Below are positions 1 through 13,800 of a stretch of DNA of 64,000 nt, one piece after another (position 1 is the first letter of the stretch; each line of letters starts with the position of its first letter). The notes under the pieces are model-generated. The model was given only the letters and a program-made list of their open reading frames with translations, made no database searches and was not told the DNA's origin. The position numbers and the translations under genes are program-made. The stretch is from contig NC_016134.3 of assembly GCF_000005505.3 (NCBI RefSeq), positions 7,484,624 through 7,548,623 on the forward strand. Reading direction: 5' to 3'. The DNA is from Brachypodium distachyon. Lineage: Eukaryota > Streptophyta > Magnoliopsida > Poales > Poaceae.

Positions 1-1930
1 CAATGGTTGGAGTTATTGAGGGGAGTCGTCGAGGGATAAGAAGCACATTCTCTTTAAATCTCAATTTAAATACTATGTGGATGGTTGGATCCACTATGTC
101 GAAGGTGCATCCTTTAGCAGGTGATCGATCTAGGATGGAAGAGAAATGCAGTGTCAATAGCATCGTGTCCTCGTTGCAGAGCACCCTTTTGGAAGGAGTG
201 GAGCTCTGTGACGAGCACATTGAAAATACAAATAAAATGAGCGAATTTTAAACTGTTATAAATATAAAAATCTTAAATAGTTCAAAAAAATGTAGAAGGA
301 ACTATTTCCTAACTTTTGTTAATTAACTCAATAATGACATGACATATCCCAATCAGTGCAGAGGTTACACCCCACCTACTTTTGTAATGAGAAAAGCTCT
401 TCAAGAACAATAAAAAACAACAGCGGCAAGAGCTGTAAATATACGACTCGTTATCGGAAAATACAGCTAAATTATCGTGGGGGGAAAACACAAGGGCAAC
501 TGGGCAAGAGGGGTTTTTTTTACCCGAAAAGGACAAGGGTAAGAGCTTTTTTTTTCTTTTTTCTTTTTTTGAGGGAGGAACAAGGGTAAGAGGTGAACAA
601 CAAGAACCCATCCTTGACTCTTCTCTCGTCAAAGAACTGTCAGCTGCCCACCCGGACGGGCCGGACCACAAACTTCTCTCTCGGCTCATCACCATTTATA
701 CTCTTCTCAAGGCCCGGTCGGGCCTCAATTAATCTCCACCAGCAAACCCTGCTCTGCCACCGGCCTGCCTTTGCTCCTCCACCTTGCCCTGCCTGCAGAG
801 CAACCACGCGCCTCCCGTAGAGTCAAGTTCGATCAGATTCAGGTCGCCAGCATATTTTGCTTGCAGCCAGAAATCAGGAGGAACCGCCTGTAGAAAGTGA
901 ACAGGCCTGGCTGTTTTGAACGGCTAATTACTCATGACGCGCCGCGTAGGTGACAAAAAACGTTGGCAAGTTGCAGAAGAATAATGAACGGCGCGCGGCG
1001 TCTAGCGGCATGACCGGGTCACGGCCAGTGTGCGGCTAGCCGACCACGCTTTGCCGTATTTTCTTCTCGTTTTCCAGTCTGAAACAAAATGTCCTCAACT
1101 TTCAAGGTCTTGAATAATTCTGAGTTTGAGTAAGTCAATTCTACTGGTAGTCGTTTTCCATTTTGCTTTGTTTTAACCTGCACCGCTAGTAACTGTACGT
1201 TTCTTCTGAGTTCGCAACCAGCATCCTAGCGCTTCCTTGCATTTGGTTATTATACCCCGTATTTGACTTGGTATACATGAGTATACATGACGAAAGTAAA
1301 TCTTCAGTTTTGTCATTTCTCCTTTGCAGAGCTGATTTTCAGTATGTATATGCGCTATTAAACGTCACCGAGACGCAACTTTTTTATTATCTATGTTTCT
1401 GTTTCTTTGCACTCTCATCCACTATGGAACAAGTGATATGCAAAAAGTTCAAAAAGTTTACGGAGTCTAGAGAAAATGGACCGTCGCAACCAATTAATCC
1501 TTTTATAGAATCAATATGTCAAAAAGGTGACTCTGTAGGGAAGTGAAAATTCGCATGCGTTTCAGATGGCTCCAAACCATGATCTCAAACCATCTCTCAA
1601 CTGGTCCAAAGTGCATTGGCTGAGATTGTAACAAAAATGTACTGAAATAACCATATGTACCAGTGATGTTCTGAAAGACATCGTGTGGATGGGTTTGGGT
1701 TGGATTCGTGCAGGTTCACGATGTGTAGGTTTGGTAATGGGCTTGGTTTCAAACCATCTCAGCCAGCCCTTGTGAATCAGCGTGTGACCGCATGGCGTGG
1801 AGACATAGAGCTAATTAAGCTGTGTTCACTCATGTTTCGTCAAAATACGGATGTACTCGAAATACACTCTATAGCGGTTAAAAAAAGCGCCCATCGTGTC
1901 AGTACCCGGAGTCAAGACACGCACATGAAA
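1..1930. other. Intergenic sequence without a recognisable gene
   Basis: I see no supported coding gene here. The short ORFs lack recognisable domains, codon bias or splice partners. The stretch from about 480 to 600 is rich in poly-T runs and contains a small insertion scar listed separately. About 600-1060 is more GC-rich and could be a promoter-like or degraded mobile sequence, but nothing proves it. Confidence 0.5.
533..592. repeat. 13-bp direct repeat around a T-rich insert (probable retroposon scar)
   Basis: The 13-mer acaagggtaagag occurs at 533-545 and again at 580-592. The 34 bp between (546-579) are almost all T with a short non-T end. On the minus strand this is a short unique sequence followed by poly-A, flanked by a perfect target duplication, as expected of a severely 5'-truncated LINE-mediated insertion. 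Confidence 0.6.
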
Positions 1931-1932
1931 TC

Positions 1933-2870
1933 ATGAATGCATGGAAAAAAAAACCAAATGAGCTTTTAATCAATTTCCTATCTAATTACAATCACAAGTA
2001 TGGTTTCATATGTGAACACAATCAAAAGGAAGAAGATGGCATTAAAAGATGTCAACACAATTGCAATTATTCCGTGGAGCTTTGGGGATGCATAAACGAG
2101 GTGACCCTTTCGCATCAACAAGACTCCATCACCTGGCGCTGGACGGCTTCCGGATCATACTCGGCAGCCTCCGCCTACAAGGCTCAGTTCCTCAGTTCCT
2201 TCGCTCCATTCGGGGCGAGGAAGATTTGGTCCGCCAATGTCGAACCGAAATGCAAGTTCTTCGCTTGGACGGTGGCTCATGGCAAGATCCTCACGGCCGA
2301 CAACCTCGTCCATCGTCAGTGGCCGCATAACCCCATTTGCCAACTCTGCAGGATCCACCCGGAGACGATCTACCACATCTGTTGCGAGTGCTCCTTCTTC
2401 CGCGAAGTGTGGGATCACATCCGGCGCTGGTGCCCGGGCCCCCCTGCTGTCTTGCCTCCTGCCGACTCCATCAACGACATTTGGGATGGTTTCATCCTCG
2501 GCCATAACAAGGACAAGAAGAACCTGAGTGGACGATTGGTCTACACGTACGTGGTGGGGTGTCTGGAAGGAGTGAAACCGAAGGACCTTCAAAGGGACGG
2601 CAATGCCGCCCCTACAGGTGGCTCACCTGGTTTGGGAGGAGTATCAGGGCAGGATTAGGGCCTGCAATGACGATCCTAGGCACTTTTAGCTTGTTTTTTC
2701 TTCCTTTGCTCCCCCCCCCCACCTCCTCCCAGGGATACCATCCCTCGTCGGTTGCCCGCGGGACCCACTATCAAGAAGTGTATCCACGGCTTCTTGTACC
2801 AATTTTTCCTAGCACATTACTAAATCTGCTAGCGCTAATTCACTTCTTTTTAATAGATAGGCAAGGTTGT
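1933..2870 (+). mobile_element. LINE 3' fragment with reverse-transcriptase zinc-binding (zf-RVT) domain
   Basis: The open frame at 1933-2658 encodes a typical zf-RVT segment found at the C-terminus of plant LINE ORF2. It has a tryptophan-rich entry (ITWRWTASGSYSAASAYKAQF), the WSANVEPKCKFFAWTVAHGKI-type core, and a cysteine cluster (CQLCRIHPETIYHICCECSF) followed by VWDHIRRWCP. The RT core and endonuclease are absent upstream, so this is a 5'-truncated copy. The region to about 2870 resembles the 3' untranslated tail of such elements, but I cannot place the exact end. It is not a host gene. Confidence 0.8.
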
Positions 2871-3686
2871 TGTTCCGGCGGATAACTCTCTTATAAAGTT
2901 CATTAATGTCCGAAGTCACTACTTTATCCCCAGACCTATAAACAATGGGCCTCTATTCGGGAGGAAGAACCGGTAATAAGCACAAAACCATCCATTCATG
3001 TTCTACATTTGTTTGAATACAATGTTTCGCCAATTGCATGCGTCTAAACAAAAAAACTTTTCTTATTCGTGAATGACGGAATCGACCGTCTTGCCCTTCA
3101 ATTTATTTATTTTTGCAATTATTCAACTTGAAGGAATGAAGTACCAAAGTTCTTACGTGTAGGTTCATGTCGAACTTTTGGTTGAAATCTCTAGAGGGTT
3201 AGAGGAAATAAAACTTTTGAAGGGATCTTCATGAAGCCCTTTTTTCCCCTTAATCTTTCTACCTCTTTTTTTGTGAGGAAGCCCCCTATCTTTCTCATTC
3301 CGTTTCTGATCTCCCTGTTGTCTCCACATTCTCTCGCGAGAACGTGGATTAAGGGCGGCGGCGGTGCTCATCGGTGCGAGCTCACACGAGGCAGCCAACA
3401 GCCATCCTCTGCGTGAATTAAAAAAAAGGTTTTGCTATTGATAAGTCCCATGTTTTTTAGTTAGAGATCGACCGTTAGCCATTAGATCCTAATCCAACGA
3501 TAGCAAGTGAGATGAGATAATGGGGATGACCCTCAGATCTTAATCGAACGGCCCTGAAACGTCGACTGATATATATTTAAGGCCCATTTCTTAAAAAACA
3601 GACAACTTACAAATAGCCACACCCTTAAATTTAAAAAAGGTCGGCAACGATTGACTAGCCATCAGCCCTGACACATGGATCGACTC

Positions 3687-3773
3687 AGCATCGATTTGTT
3701 TTTTTTTTAGAGCCAAAGGCCCCCGCCCCGTTCAATTCCTTCGGAAATGAAACCATAGCATCGATTTGTTTTT
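3687..3773 (-). mobile_element. 53-bp truncated retroposon with 17-bp target duplication
   Basis: The 17-mer agcatcgatttgttttt is present at 3687-3703 and at 3757-3773. Between them lie 53 bp (3704-3756) that begin with T residues and contain agagccaaaggcccccgccc, a sequence resembling the 3' end of a grass LINE or SINE read on the minus strand. The perfect duplication plus terminal poly-A (minus strand) indicates target-primed reverse transcription of a strongly 5'-truncated copy. Confidence 0.75.
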
Positions 3774-4251
3774 GAACCGGTGTTTTCTATTGGGTTATCC
3801 ATTTGGATGTTGTATATATTAAAATAAAATATGCACCCTTGAATTTTTCATGGAATTTAAGAAGATTATATTGTGTATTTTTGTTCTCTGGGAGAGATTG
3901 TTTTTTTAGAACAATTAGGAGAATTTCTAAAAAGAACAATTCATCTTCCCTTTTCTCTCGTGGGCCGAGCCCATGCTCTACTCTTTTCCTCTCTCTTTCC
4001 TCCACCCGGGTCTTCCGTCGGCCCATTTTTTCCATAGGCCCGTCTCTTCTTTCCTCATTTGCATCTTCGACCAAGCCCAGTCGATCGGACACCCCGGCTA
4101 CCTCACGTCGCTCGAGCGACCGAGCAGCACGCACACTGCGCGCCGCCGCCGCCCTGAATCCCCATTCTCCCTACGGTTTATTCTCGAAATAAAACCGGCA
4201 ATCGATTAACAAGGTTACCTCCCCTTAAACCCCAGTTTCATCATATGAATT

Positions 4252-4290
4252 CCTTCTTTCTACTTTTTTTTTGTAGTGCCCTTCTTTCTG
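4252..4290 (-). repeat. 10-bp direct repeat around a poly-T insert (probable retroposon scar)
   Basis: The 10-mer ccttctttct occurs at 4252-4261 and 4281-4290, enclosing 19 bp with a nine-T run. On the minus strand this is a short tag followed by poly-A. The duplicated sequence is low complexity, so chance is harder to exclude than at the other scars. Confidence 0.45.
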
Positions 4291-4810
4291 AACCATCACT
4301 CGTGCACAACACATAATTGGTCAAATATCTGGACACAAGTTGCTGTATTACATCAATAATTTCCTAACAAGCCAAACCAGTCATTTCACTTCCCACTTTT
4401 AGTACCAACAAACAGAAATAATATAAGAAAAAGAGCACAAGGCATCCAATTTCCATCATCCTTCTTGCAAATCTTTATGTAGAAGAGCACCAACTGTTGA
4501 CATCTCACCAGTCGATGAAGGAAGGCTGAAAACATGAAACATTGTGCTCACTTCTTCCAAGAAGAATGGCCACTCACTCACTCACTAATTTCACCCATCT
4601 CTACATTCACATCTCACTTTATAGGCACAGGTAATTTACACCCAAAGACGTACAGTCACCCTATGAAGAACATATACTTGTTGATCCCGTGGCTAAGTAA
4701 AAACGAAGCGCGAAGGAGATCTCATCAAGTCTTTAGCTGCATTGTTAGCTGTGTAGGTCCGCAAACCGTGTCAGTTTCATGTGAATCCAAAACAAAAAAG
4801 AAAGCCTGTT

Positions 4811-7800
4811 TCACATCACTTTCTGAGGTTTTTGAGCAATACGAAGCTGAGGTCTTGGCCTAGCCCTCGTGATCGTCTCATCGCTGTGGCGGATCATTTC
4901 TGACAATTTCCAGGGCTTCTGCCACTTCCACTTGAACTGAAGTAGCCACTGATGGTGGCTCCTCTTCCATCTCCAAAGTTTTCCTGATTGCCCTGATATT
5001 GAAATCTTCTTGCCCATAGGTAACTGTGCAATAGGTACCAACTGCATTGAAGATCATCAATGAAAAATGTTAAAAGAGAGATGACAAGGGGTAAAGGTTA
5101 TCAGGTAGAGATATACAACCTTAAGTTCTTGTTTGTTGAATGCAGCTCCTCCTTTGCTGGGGCTATTTACAATTCCGGCGGAGTACTTCAGCTGCTTCTG
5201 TGCAGGAACCGCAACTGGCGATAGAGGTGTACTGGAATCATCGGCAGAGTGCTTTGCAGAGCCATTTCCACTGCCCTGTAAGGTGTATGGATTTTCATTA
5301 AAAGTTTCATGCTAGATATCCATGATCAAAATCAGGTCCCACGTCTACTATATTGTCGCAAATGATATTGTCATTTGGAAAATTATAGACAATTAAAGAT
5401 ATGTTATAGATGCTTAGGCATGTTTTTCATTCATAATTTTTTTCTCTAAGAGGATTCATATTGGCAAGCTGAGAGAAATCGGACCGGGGGTGTAGTCGCC
5501 ATGGGGGCTGTCTGCTCTTTTTGCTTGCTCTGCTTTTCAAGTTCCCTCCTACGTGATTCGCTGTGTCGAAGAATTCCCACAAGCTCTGTCATTTGCTCCT
5601 TCATTTCCTTGATCTCTATTTCCTTTTCCCTTACTACACACCTGATTTCAACAGTAAAGAGAAGTATCACTCTCTATTCCAGTGTAAAATATATTAAAAA
5701 AAGTTGGCTTTGGAAAGAAAGAAAACATGATCTCCTGGTATCACAAAAGGCTTGGTGTCAGTTTCATTCCGTGACATTGGAAGATAATGAAAACGACACT
5801 TCTAATTTTCTGCTCGCTATCAACTATCTCTTCAGAAAAGAAGGGCCCTAGTTTCAGGTTCCACAAGATGTGGAACAGTATGGTTGTTGGAATGATATAT
5901 ATTTTTCACATAACATGATGCTATAATATGAAATAACAAGATGCCATAATAACCTTGCATCCGCAGCAACACTAAAGATGTACTGCAGCAAACTCTTTGC
6001 CTCTCCCATTGACCGCAACTGATTCCAACGACCACGCCCCGAGAATGCACGCTCCCTTTCTTCAGCTTCTGAGAGTTGAGAAGCCATTGCGACAAGAGTA
6101 TTTGAAGAGATCGTCACCATACTCTCAAGTGATGCAATCCTAGCTTGTCGTGCATTTGGCGACAAGGTATTTGCCCTGAGAAAGAGAATTGCAACCAATA
6201 AATGCGTGAGCATTAGAAGCCTAGAACTTCAAGAACTGGATTGCCGATTTGGAGTAACGGTTATACGGCTTAGTTACACATTGTGTGATAATAAATGGAT
6301 TAAATATGTAATTTGAAAGATACCTTAAGTAGATAAGGAAACAAGGGGACAACAATTACCTAGAATTTCCATTCTTCCCTCTTGGCGGACTAGCTGCACC
6401 AGACATGACATCTTCTTGTTTCAAAATGGCAAGCTCCTCCCCAAGTGCCGCACGCCTTTAAAACCGTATTAATTAGTGGTCATAAATTATGCAAGAAATT
6501 AAATAATAACTGCAAACAATATAGAGAGAAAAATTGTACTTCATACTACATACAATTGAGACTGCTTTTCATATTCGTTTCGGACTTCATGGACATGCAC
6601 CATGACTTCTAACTCTTGATCTAGCCATTTTTGCAAGGATTTCTCACTCATCTGTGTTAAAAGAATATATTGAGGGATATCTTCAAAATAAATATTATAA
6701 TTTATTGCGCAAGTATGAAGAGAGCTTACATGAGAGCCAGGGGAAGTACCATTCATACCAGCTATGTTTGGAGGAAAGGAGAACATTGGAGTGTGGTTAG
6801 ATTGGAATCATTAGTTATACTCTAAATACTAATGTCGTGATGCAGACAGACATACCTGAGCTATCACGGCTTGAAGATTTCCGAGCTTCTAGTATCTCTT
6901 TCAGTCTTTTGGTAGCCATGGCGGCTTCTTCAGTCTTCCTCTGGAGAACCTATACATAGAAGTGCACCACATTGTTTTTCAAATTAGATAATAGCAGGGA
7001 CATCTTCAAATGAAATCATATTTGTTGCTTCTGATAATAATCAGTCTTGAGGACAAACATGTGATGAATAAATTAATCACTTCTCTCGCTTCAACACATT
7101 CGTGTCCTTTACCACTGATTAACAACACCTTGTTTCTTGAATAATGTAATTTGAGATAGCATTGTGACAGATCAAAAAACTGATCCCTTTTGTCGCTCGC
7201 TATGTTAAAGACAGCACTAGTCGGTAAGCACCGTATCAACAAAAGGAAACACTGATCAGTAAGTGAATTGAAGAATTTGCATACTTGCAAGCACCACACC
7301 TCATGTGACGCATAGCAGAGTTGCTTAGTGCAAAGCTAAATGAGATTTGTTGTGGAAACACATATATCCATCCTAGTTTTTTTTAATGCACACTAACCAA
7401 ATGGGTAAACTTGCACGAACCAAATGAATAACGAGAGATTTTTTGTTGGATCAATACACAACAACAACAGATAGCCATCATTTGCTGCAGGAGGCATTTA
7501 TCAAGTCAGTGGCGGCATCAGAGTAACCCATATGCCAATTCCCAATGTCAAAACAAACTTCCCCATGACGTGGACACCATCTTCGGTGGGTACAGCAATT
7601 ATGAAATCTATTTTTTTCCTTGAACTTGCTTTTTCAAAATTTCAGAGAATACCATTTTGATAAATTTAGACTATGAACTTACTAATTTTTGCCTTTGAGT
7701 AAGTGCTTGAAGTTTGTGACGTTCATACTCATTTCTCCTTCCCTCCTTCCGCAACTGCATTTAGGAAACAGAAAATCAGGAGCATGCTTCAAAATTATCT

Positions 7801-10800
7801 CTGGAACATTTAACTCTCTATAAAAATGTTATGACAGAATCATTAGATAAACACTGTACGCACACCGAATCCAAATATGCAGCAATAAATAAATGATTCC
7901 AAAAAAGCCATATTTCAGAATATACATTTTTTTTTCATGCTCTTGGGTCTTGGGTGCCATGCAGACATAGACGGTCATGCGCTCATGGATATCTAAGTAG
8001 CTATGATAAAGTGGCCATCATTTTTACCTTGTCCATGTCTGGATTGAGTCACATGGCAAGTTTGCAGCTATTTTCACTAACAACGCAATGAATTATTCAT
8101 ACCTGCAGAAGTTCCTTTTCACGGGAAGCCTTCCATTGCCTGAATTGTTCTGCTTCTTGTTTGATTTTGTGTTGTAGTTGAACCTGACATCATACAATAT
8201 TGGCTTAATATGAATGAAGTACTATTAAAATGGCATACAAATGATGTAAAACACGATGTAGTTATCACAATAAGCTGACAAAGGGAAGGCAACCTTCTGT
8301 GACTTTATAAAATGGATTTCTTCTTGCAGTTTCTTAGCAGCTTCATCACTCTTCTGCTTTTCTTTCAAAAGTTGAACTTGGTTCTCCTGCTTTTTCTTGA
8401 GGTCTAGAATCTGCACATCCGATATTTTATGACTAAGACGTACTAAACTGCAAAATGCATTAAAACACATTAACAAGCACTATTTACCTGTGCTTCAAAG
8501 GTTTTAAGTTTTTGCAGTTGGGCATCTCGCAACTTATGTGTCTGTCCATCTGAATTTAGGCTTTCAACTTCAGCCAACAATCTGTCTCTTTCTTTCTGAA
8601 ATTGTTCAAAATTTTCTTGTAAGATTTCTATGTTTCATGTGTGCGCTAGTAATATGAAACTCCTGCTGACTATGTATGGTAGTGTGAAGATGTTTTGCCA
8701 AACCTGTACAGCTCTTTTCTCTTCTTCAAGCTCCATAAGTTTCTTTCCAAAGTGTTGCTTAAGTGCAACCGTATCATGTCCATACCCTTTCATCTCGGAC
8801 TGTGAAGTGTTTGACAAAAAAATGTGGTAAGGTTATTGGCAATCATAATCAGAAAATACATGAGTAAGGATTTAACACAGGAGACAGAACCGAATAAAGT
8901 CCGTATATATCATACTGCTTTGCTGTAAGTCATGACTCCATTTGCACTTCCAAGTTACTAAAGTAATCAATGGTACAGATAATGGCCCTTGGAACTTAAT
9001 TGATGATGCAGGTAGAGTCAGCTTTACCAACATATTGACAAAGCTGACTCTACCACTGATCCTAGTGTAAACAGAAGGACATAAATAAGGGGTTTGGGAC
9101 ATGTAGATCTAGGCATGATGACGAACATTACTGAAACACTAAATATTATTCGGTATCATATTATGTACGACTCTACTTTTTTATTTTTTACATAATTTTT
9201 CAGAGGTGAATATATTATAGTATACTGCTAAAATACCTATGCAGCATGTAGTGAGAAGTCAATGCATATTCATTCAACATTAATTCATATATTTGTTATT
9301 CATGAGATTTGTTTTGGAACTTTTTTTCATGGTAAAATAATTTTCATACCTCCTTTTTCTCTAGTTGTTTGTTTAATTCATTCAATTCTTTGCCCAAGCT
9401 ATCCTGTAGCATTGTGTGTTCCCATTCTTTGGCAACTTCATCATCAATATCTTTAGGATTGCCTGCTACAAGTAGGAAAAATTAGTGCATACAGGCATAT
9501 TAAGGAAACAAAGATAAATTCAAAGCTTAGTCATGCTTTGAAGTGCAACCAAATATTTGATTACCTCTTACTGAGTCAGTCATTAGGACATCAAATGGCT
9601 CTGTACTTTGCAAGCTTCGTTTGAGCCCTTCACTTTTGGTATACCCACTTCCAGTTTTCTGAAATAACGATCAAAACTAATGAGATGTCAAGTGTGATTC
9701 CAGTGTTGCTGCAGTTTCGTTCAAGGCCTTCACTTCCAGTCTAGATATACCATTTCAAGTGTAATTCAATGAAAAAAATAAGTAGTAGACAACGTGTTAT
9801 GTCGTTGTTTCCCTTTTCTCCCTCATGAGAAATGGACATATATTGTGAAAGGAGCAGTGGAAGTGCAAAATCATATACTTGTTGTCAATATAAAATCTCC
9901 AAAAGCAGGTTTAAGAATTCATCCACTTACGTTCAGTTCAGGTTCACATGGATCAGTGTGAGCATGCTTGCGAAGGCCATACAGTTCCCTGCAAAGATCT
10001 TCATTTGTGTGTTCAAGCCATGAGATCCTTTCCCTGAGGCCCTGAAAATTGGTCACTTGTTACTCTAATTCTTAGTGTGAGTGACTGCATTCTACAGTCT
10101 AATTGTATTTTTTTCCAAACAGGAGGTTTTGACCTTCCTTGTAAAAAAAGACTAAAAGATTTACCTGAACATCATCTGATCCAACTCCTCCACGAGCTAA
10201 AACAAGCTCTGCTTGGAGGTACTCAACCTGCTGGCGCATCCTTTTCATCTCATCAGCAATAGGATTCCTGTTGACCTGAAAATCAGGTAAGTAAATAGCA
10301 AAATGTCAAATAACCATTCTGGAAAAAGCATACCAGTTTAGTAAAGGAAACATAGATACATGTCCAAGATCTTTCTATGGAGGCTAAAGACAACACACTT
10401 ACAATTGGCTTATTCTGAATATTACGTGCACGGTTAGCATATTTCAATGTGTTCAGTGTTTCTTCAGCATTAATATCTGCTGGACTAATACAGGCTGCAG
10501 GAGAAAATATAGAAAATGTCAGTTGAACATAAGTTCGGTCAGGCGGCCAGCTTGCAAAATGTAAGATCGATGAAGTTACCATAATTACTTGTTTTTTCCT
10601 CCAAATAAACCAAAATAAATGACTAATACATGGACCTATATGGTCTACTAAAGAAACTGAAGATTACATGAATCACCTATCATTTTCAGTTTTGATATGG
10701 CTGCCAATTCTGGAACTTCTATAAATTACTTTACACATTATAGGTGATTGGGACTGATGATTCTAAGCGTTATGAATACGCGATTAGGTGATCCAGCAAA

Positions 10801-13800
10801 ATCGATTACCTATCATTACAGTCTTGCTGTTTCCACCAAGTGAGTCCTGTAACAAAGAAATAGAAATAAGTCAGAAGTAGTTAGTAACAATAGTTGTCAT
10901 GGTTCTTTTTAACTGAAGATAGCTACGGAATCAATAACGTTTGAAGGCCACATTTATGCAGTTGCGTGAGAAGAATATAACCTGCAGAAGGCGAGTGAGT
11001 TTGCTGTCCCGATAAGGGACATGGGCACCTTCTTTCCTCTTCTTCTCATCTCCAAGAGCACTTATGACATTGCCAAGAGCAAGAAGTCCTCTGTTTATAT
11101 GAACACCTAATGATAAGAAGCATAAATTACCTTTAGTTTGTGCCCGAGATTATCCTGGATGAAGGGTTCATCTAAATCAACAAATATGCCAAATACCTTC
11201 CTTGAACCGAAGGCCATCAGAACCAGTTCTCTTAGCCCGTTCTGAACCCGCAAGATCTACCAAGTGGAGCTTGGCACAGAGGTAATCATCGTTTATATCT
11301 TCAAAGGGCATTCCATCTGAAGTCACGATGGGATCTGCTTTGCGCATCTGCTCCAATGTGATTGTGAAGATGGCATGGGAACGACTATTACATGCCGAAA
11401 CCAAAAAGCATAAAGTTCATTAAAAGTTGTAGAATTTAGTAATGGAGTATTAGATAGCCAATATGATTGAATGTGCCCTGAAGCACCTGAGCAGAATAAA
11501 TTAGTTAAGATCCAATGAAACATTGACTTTTCTTTCTTGAGAATGAAGAAATATTACAACTAATTCCACAAGACCCAGAATGATATAGGTGGGGATAAAT
11601 AGAGCAGTGAAAATGTATAATATTCATCACAAGAAACTGTATCCAGCACTGATTGCATGTTTCCAATCGTAATGATGCTACTTTCTTGACGTCAATTAAA
11701 GGTGATTAAACAGCTTCTTCATACAAAAGATAAATGATGATTAGGATAACGTTGCTCACCTTGATTGGTTGTTCATGTTGGTACTTCCAGTTGCACGACT
11801 GAGAGAACCTTGCTCAAGGCATGTGGTCATTTCCTTCTGAGTAGTGACATGCACTTCGGTCGATCCAGATAGAGTTATGACCCCATTTGAGCCCTCTCGG
11901 ATCTGCACCGGAGGTTTCCCTGGCATGGACAATTTCCCAACATGTCCATTTCCATTCTCAAGTTTGCCAGCAGCAACAGTGGCAGGATCAAGCAAATCCC
12001 TCACCTCTTCTTTCAAGATCTATCCAAATGAATGGCTTTAGCAAATTGAATTCTATAGAACTTTGTTGTTAGACACCATGAGATTAAATCCCATGCTATG
12101 CAATGAACATCTCACCATACCTCGATGAATGAAACACGCAGCTGGAACTCTACTTGGTTTTTCAGTCCCTCAATCTTGTCGAACAATGCCGCCATGGCTC
12201 GCGGGATAATTCCGACATGCGACCCCTCCTTGCACGATGTCCCCATGGTGTATGTCTTTCCTGACCCAGTCTATGAACAGGAAAAGGTAAAACACTCGAA
12301 ACGGTCAGCATTTTACGGGATTTTATTTTGTTCACAGCAGTTGCTAAAGAAACGATCAACATTTCTGTGTTTGTGGGAGCAAAGCAAGCACAGCACAGGA
12401 GCAGCAGTCTGCCCCATTATAGCAGAAACAGCTGGAAGAAAAAGGGATTCTAGTTCCAGCAACGCCACATGATGTGCTGCTGGCTTTTTGCTTGCATCTC
12501 TCCCCACCCCAACGTGGTGGTCCATTTTCATTGCCATGAATGAGTGAGTGAATGGGCACATGGGAATGAATGGGTGGGAGGCAAAGTGACTAAGTGAGTG
12601 AGTGAATGATTGACCTGGCCGTATGCGAGCACGGTGGCGTTGTATCCCTGGAAGAGACCCTCCACCAGCGGCGCCACGCACTCGTCGAACATGGCCGCCG
12701 ACGGGGTGCCGGAGCTGCCGTAGACATGGTCGAAGGTGAAGGAATGGGTGCCGATCTGGACCTGCAATGCAAAGTAAACAAGCCGGCTCCACAATGAAAA
12801 GGGAGATTCTGCAAACTTACACATATCATCATCATCATTGCTACTAAAGAGTTGGGAGAAAAGCAAGTTACTTTTCATCCCCAATTTCATCTTAACCCCA
12901 AAAATGCTTCAACCAAAAATTGTTCACAAAGCTCAATAGGAGATTGGTGAGGAGTCCAAGAAAAGATGTAAAAGAATGTGCCACTGACAGCTGGAGATGA
13001 AGACTGAAGAGCATTTGGAAAAAAGAAAAGAAGAAACTATAGAATAGTGGAAAAGTAAGATAAGCCAGATCTCACTGAGACTCAAGGAGGTTGTTTTGAC
13101 GAGTGAATAGTAGTAAATCTTTCTGAATGAAGAGAAGAGAAGAAGCTTGAATTGGGAGAAGTGAAAACGACTGGATGAAGAAAACAAAGCTGGACCGAAA
13201 ACACCCGGGGTGTTATGTTAATTGTGTGATGGTGACAGAAGTCCTGCCCAGATAAAGAAGAGCACGAACACCATCAAGATCGGACGCAACTTCGCACCAG
13301 AAATGTGGGAAATTTTGGCGCTGCCGACAGTGGAAACTTTTCTAGGAGAGAGAAACACATTAATGATCGAAAAGGGAAAGGGAACCTGCGCATCTCTATC
13401 ACCGGGAAAGGGAAGCAAGCAACCTAGATTCTCCTCTCCTCCCTGCCTGAATTTGTGTGTGAAGAAGTTCTTTTGCTGGAGAAAACATTGAGATGTCCAT
13501 GGACCATGGTTGGGGAAAGAAGAAGTGGCTTCTTGTGTTCTTGACTCGACAGAGAAAAACAGAGTAATCTGTTGAACAGAAAAGTCTTTTTCTTTCTTTT
13601 AATTTGTCCGGCGAATTTTTGTGCCCCAATCCTTAAATTAAAAAAATCGGGTGTCAATCGAGTCCCGAATTTGTCAAAACAAATAAATAAAACGCAGCTA
13701 TGCCTTGCTCCCTTCCCTGATTTGTTTGCAAAAAACACAAGAGGAATTTATCATCATGGCAACAAAAACAAAAGGAAGCCTGATTTGCGCAAAAACAAAT

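Larger units (their letters stand above)
2880..4530. other. Intergenic region downstream of the kinesin gene
   Basis: No gene is supported. Frames at 3803-4192 and 3231-3416 are open but carry no recognisable domain. Two small insertion scars (3687-3773 and 4252-4290) are listed separately. About 3940-4190 is CT-rich and GC-richer than its surroundings, possibly an old promoter or leader fragment. Confidence 0.4.
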
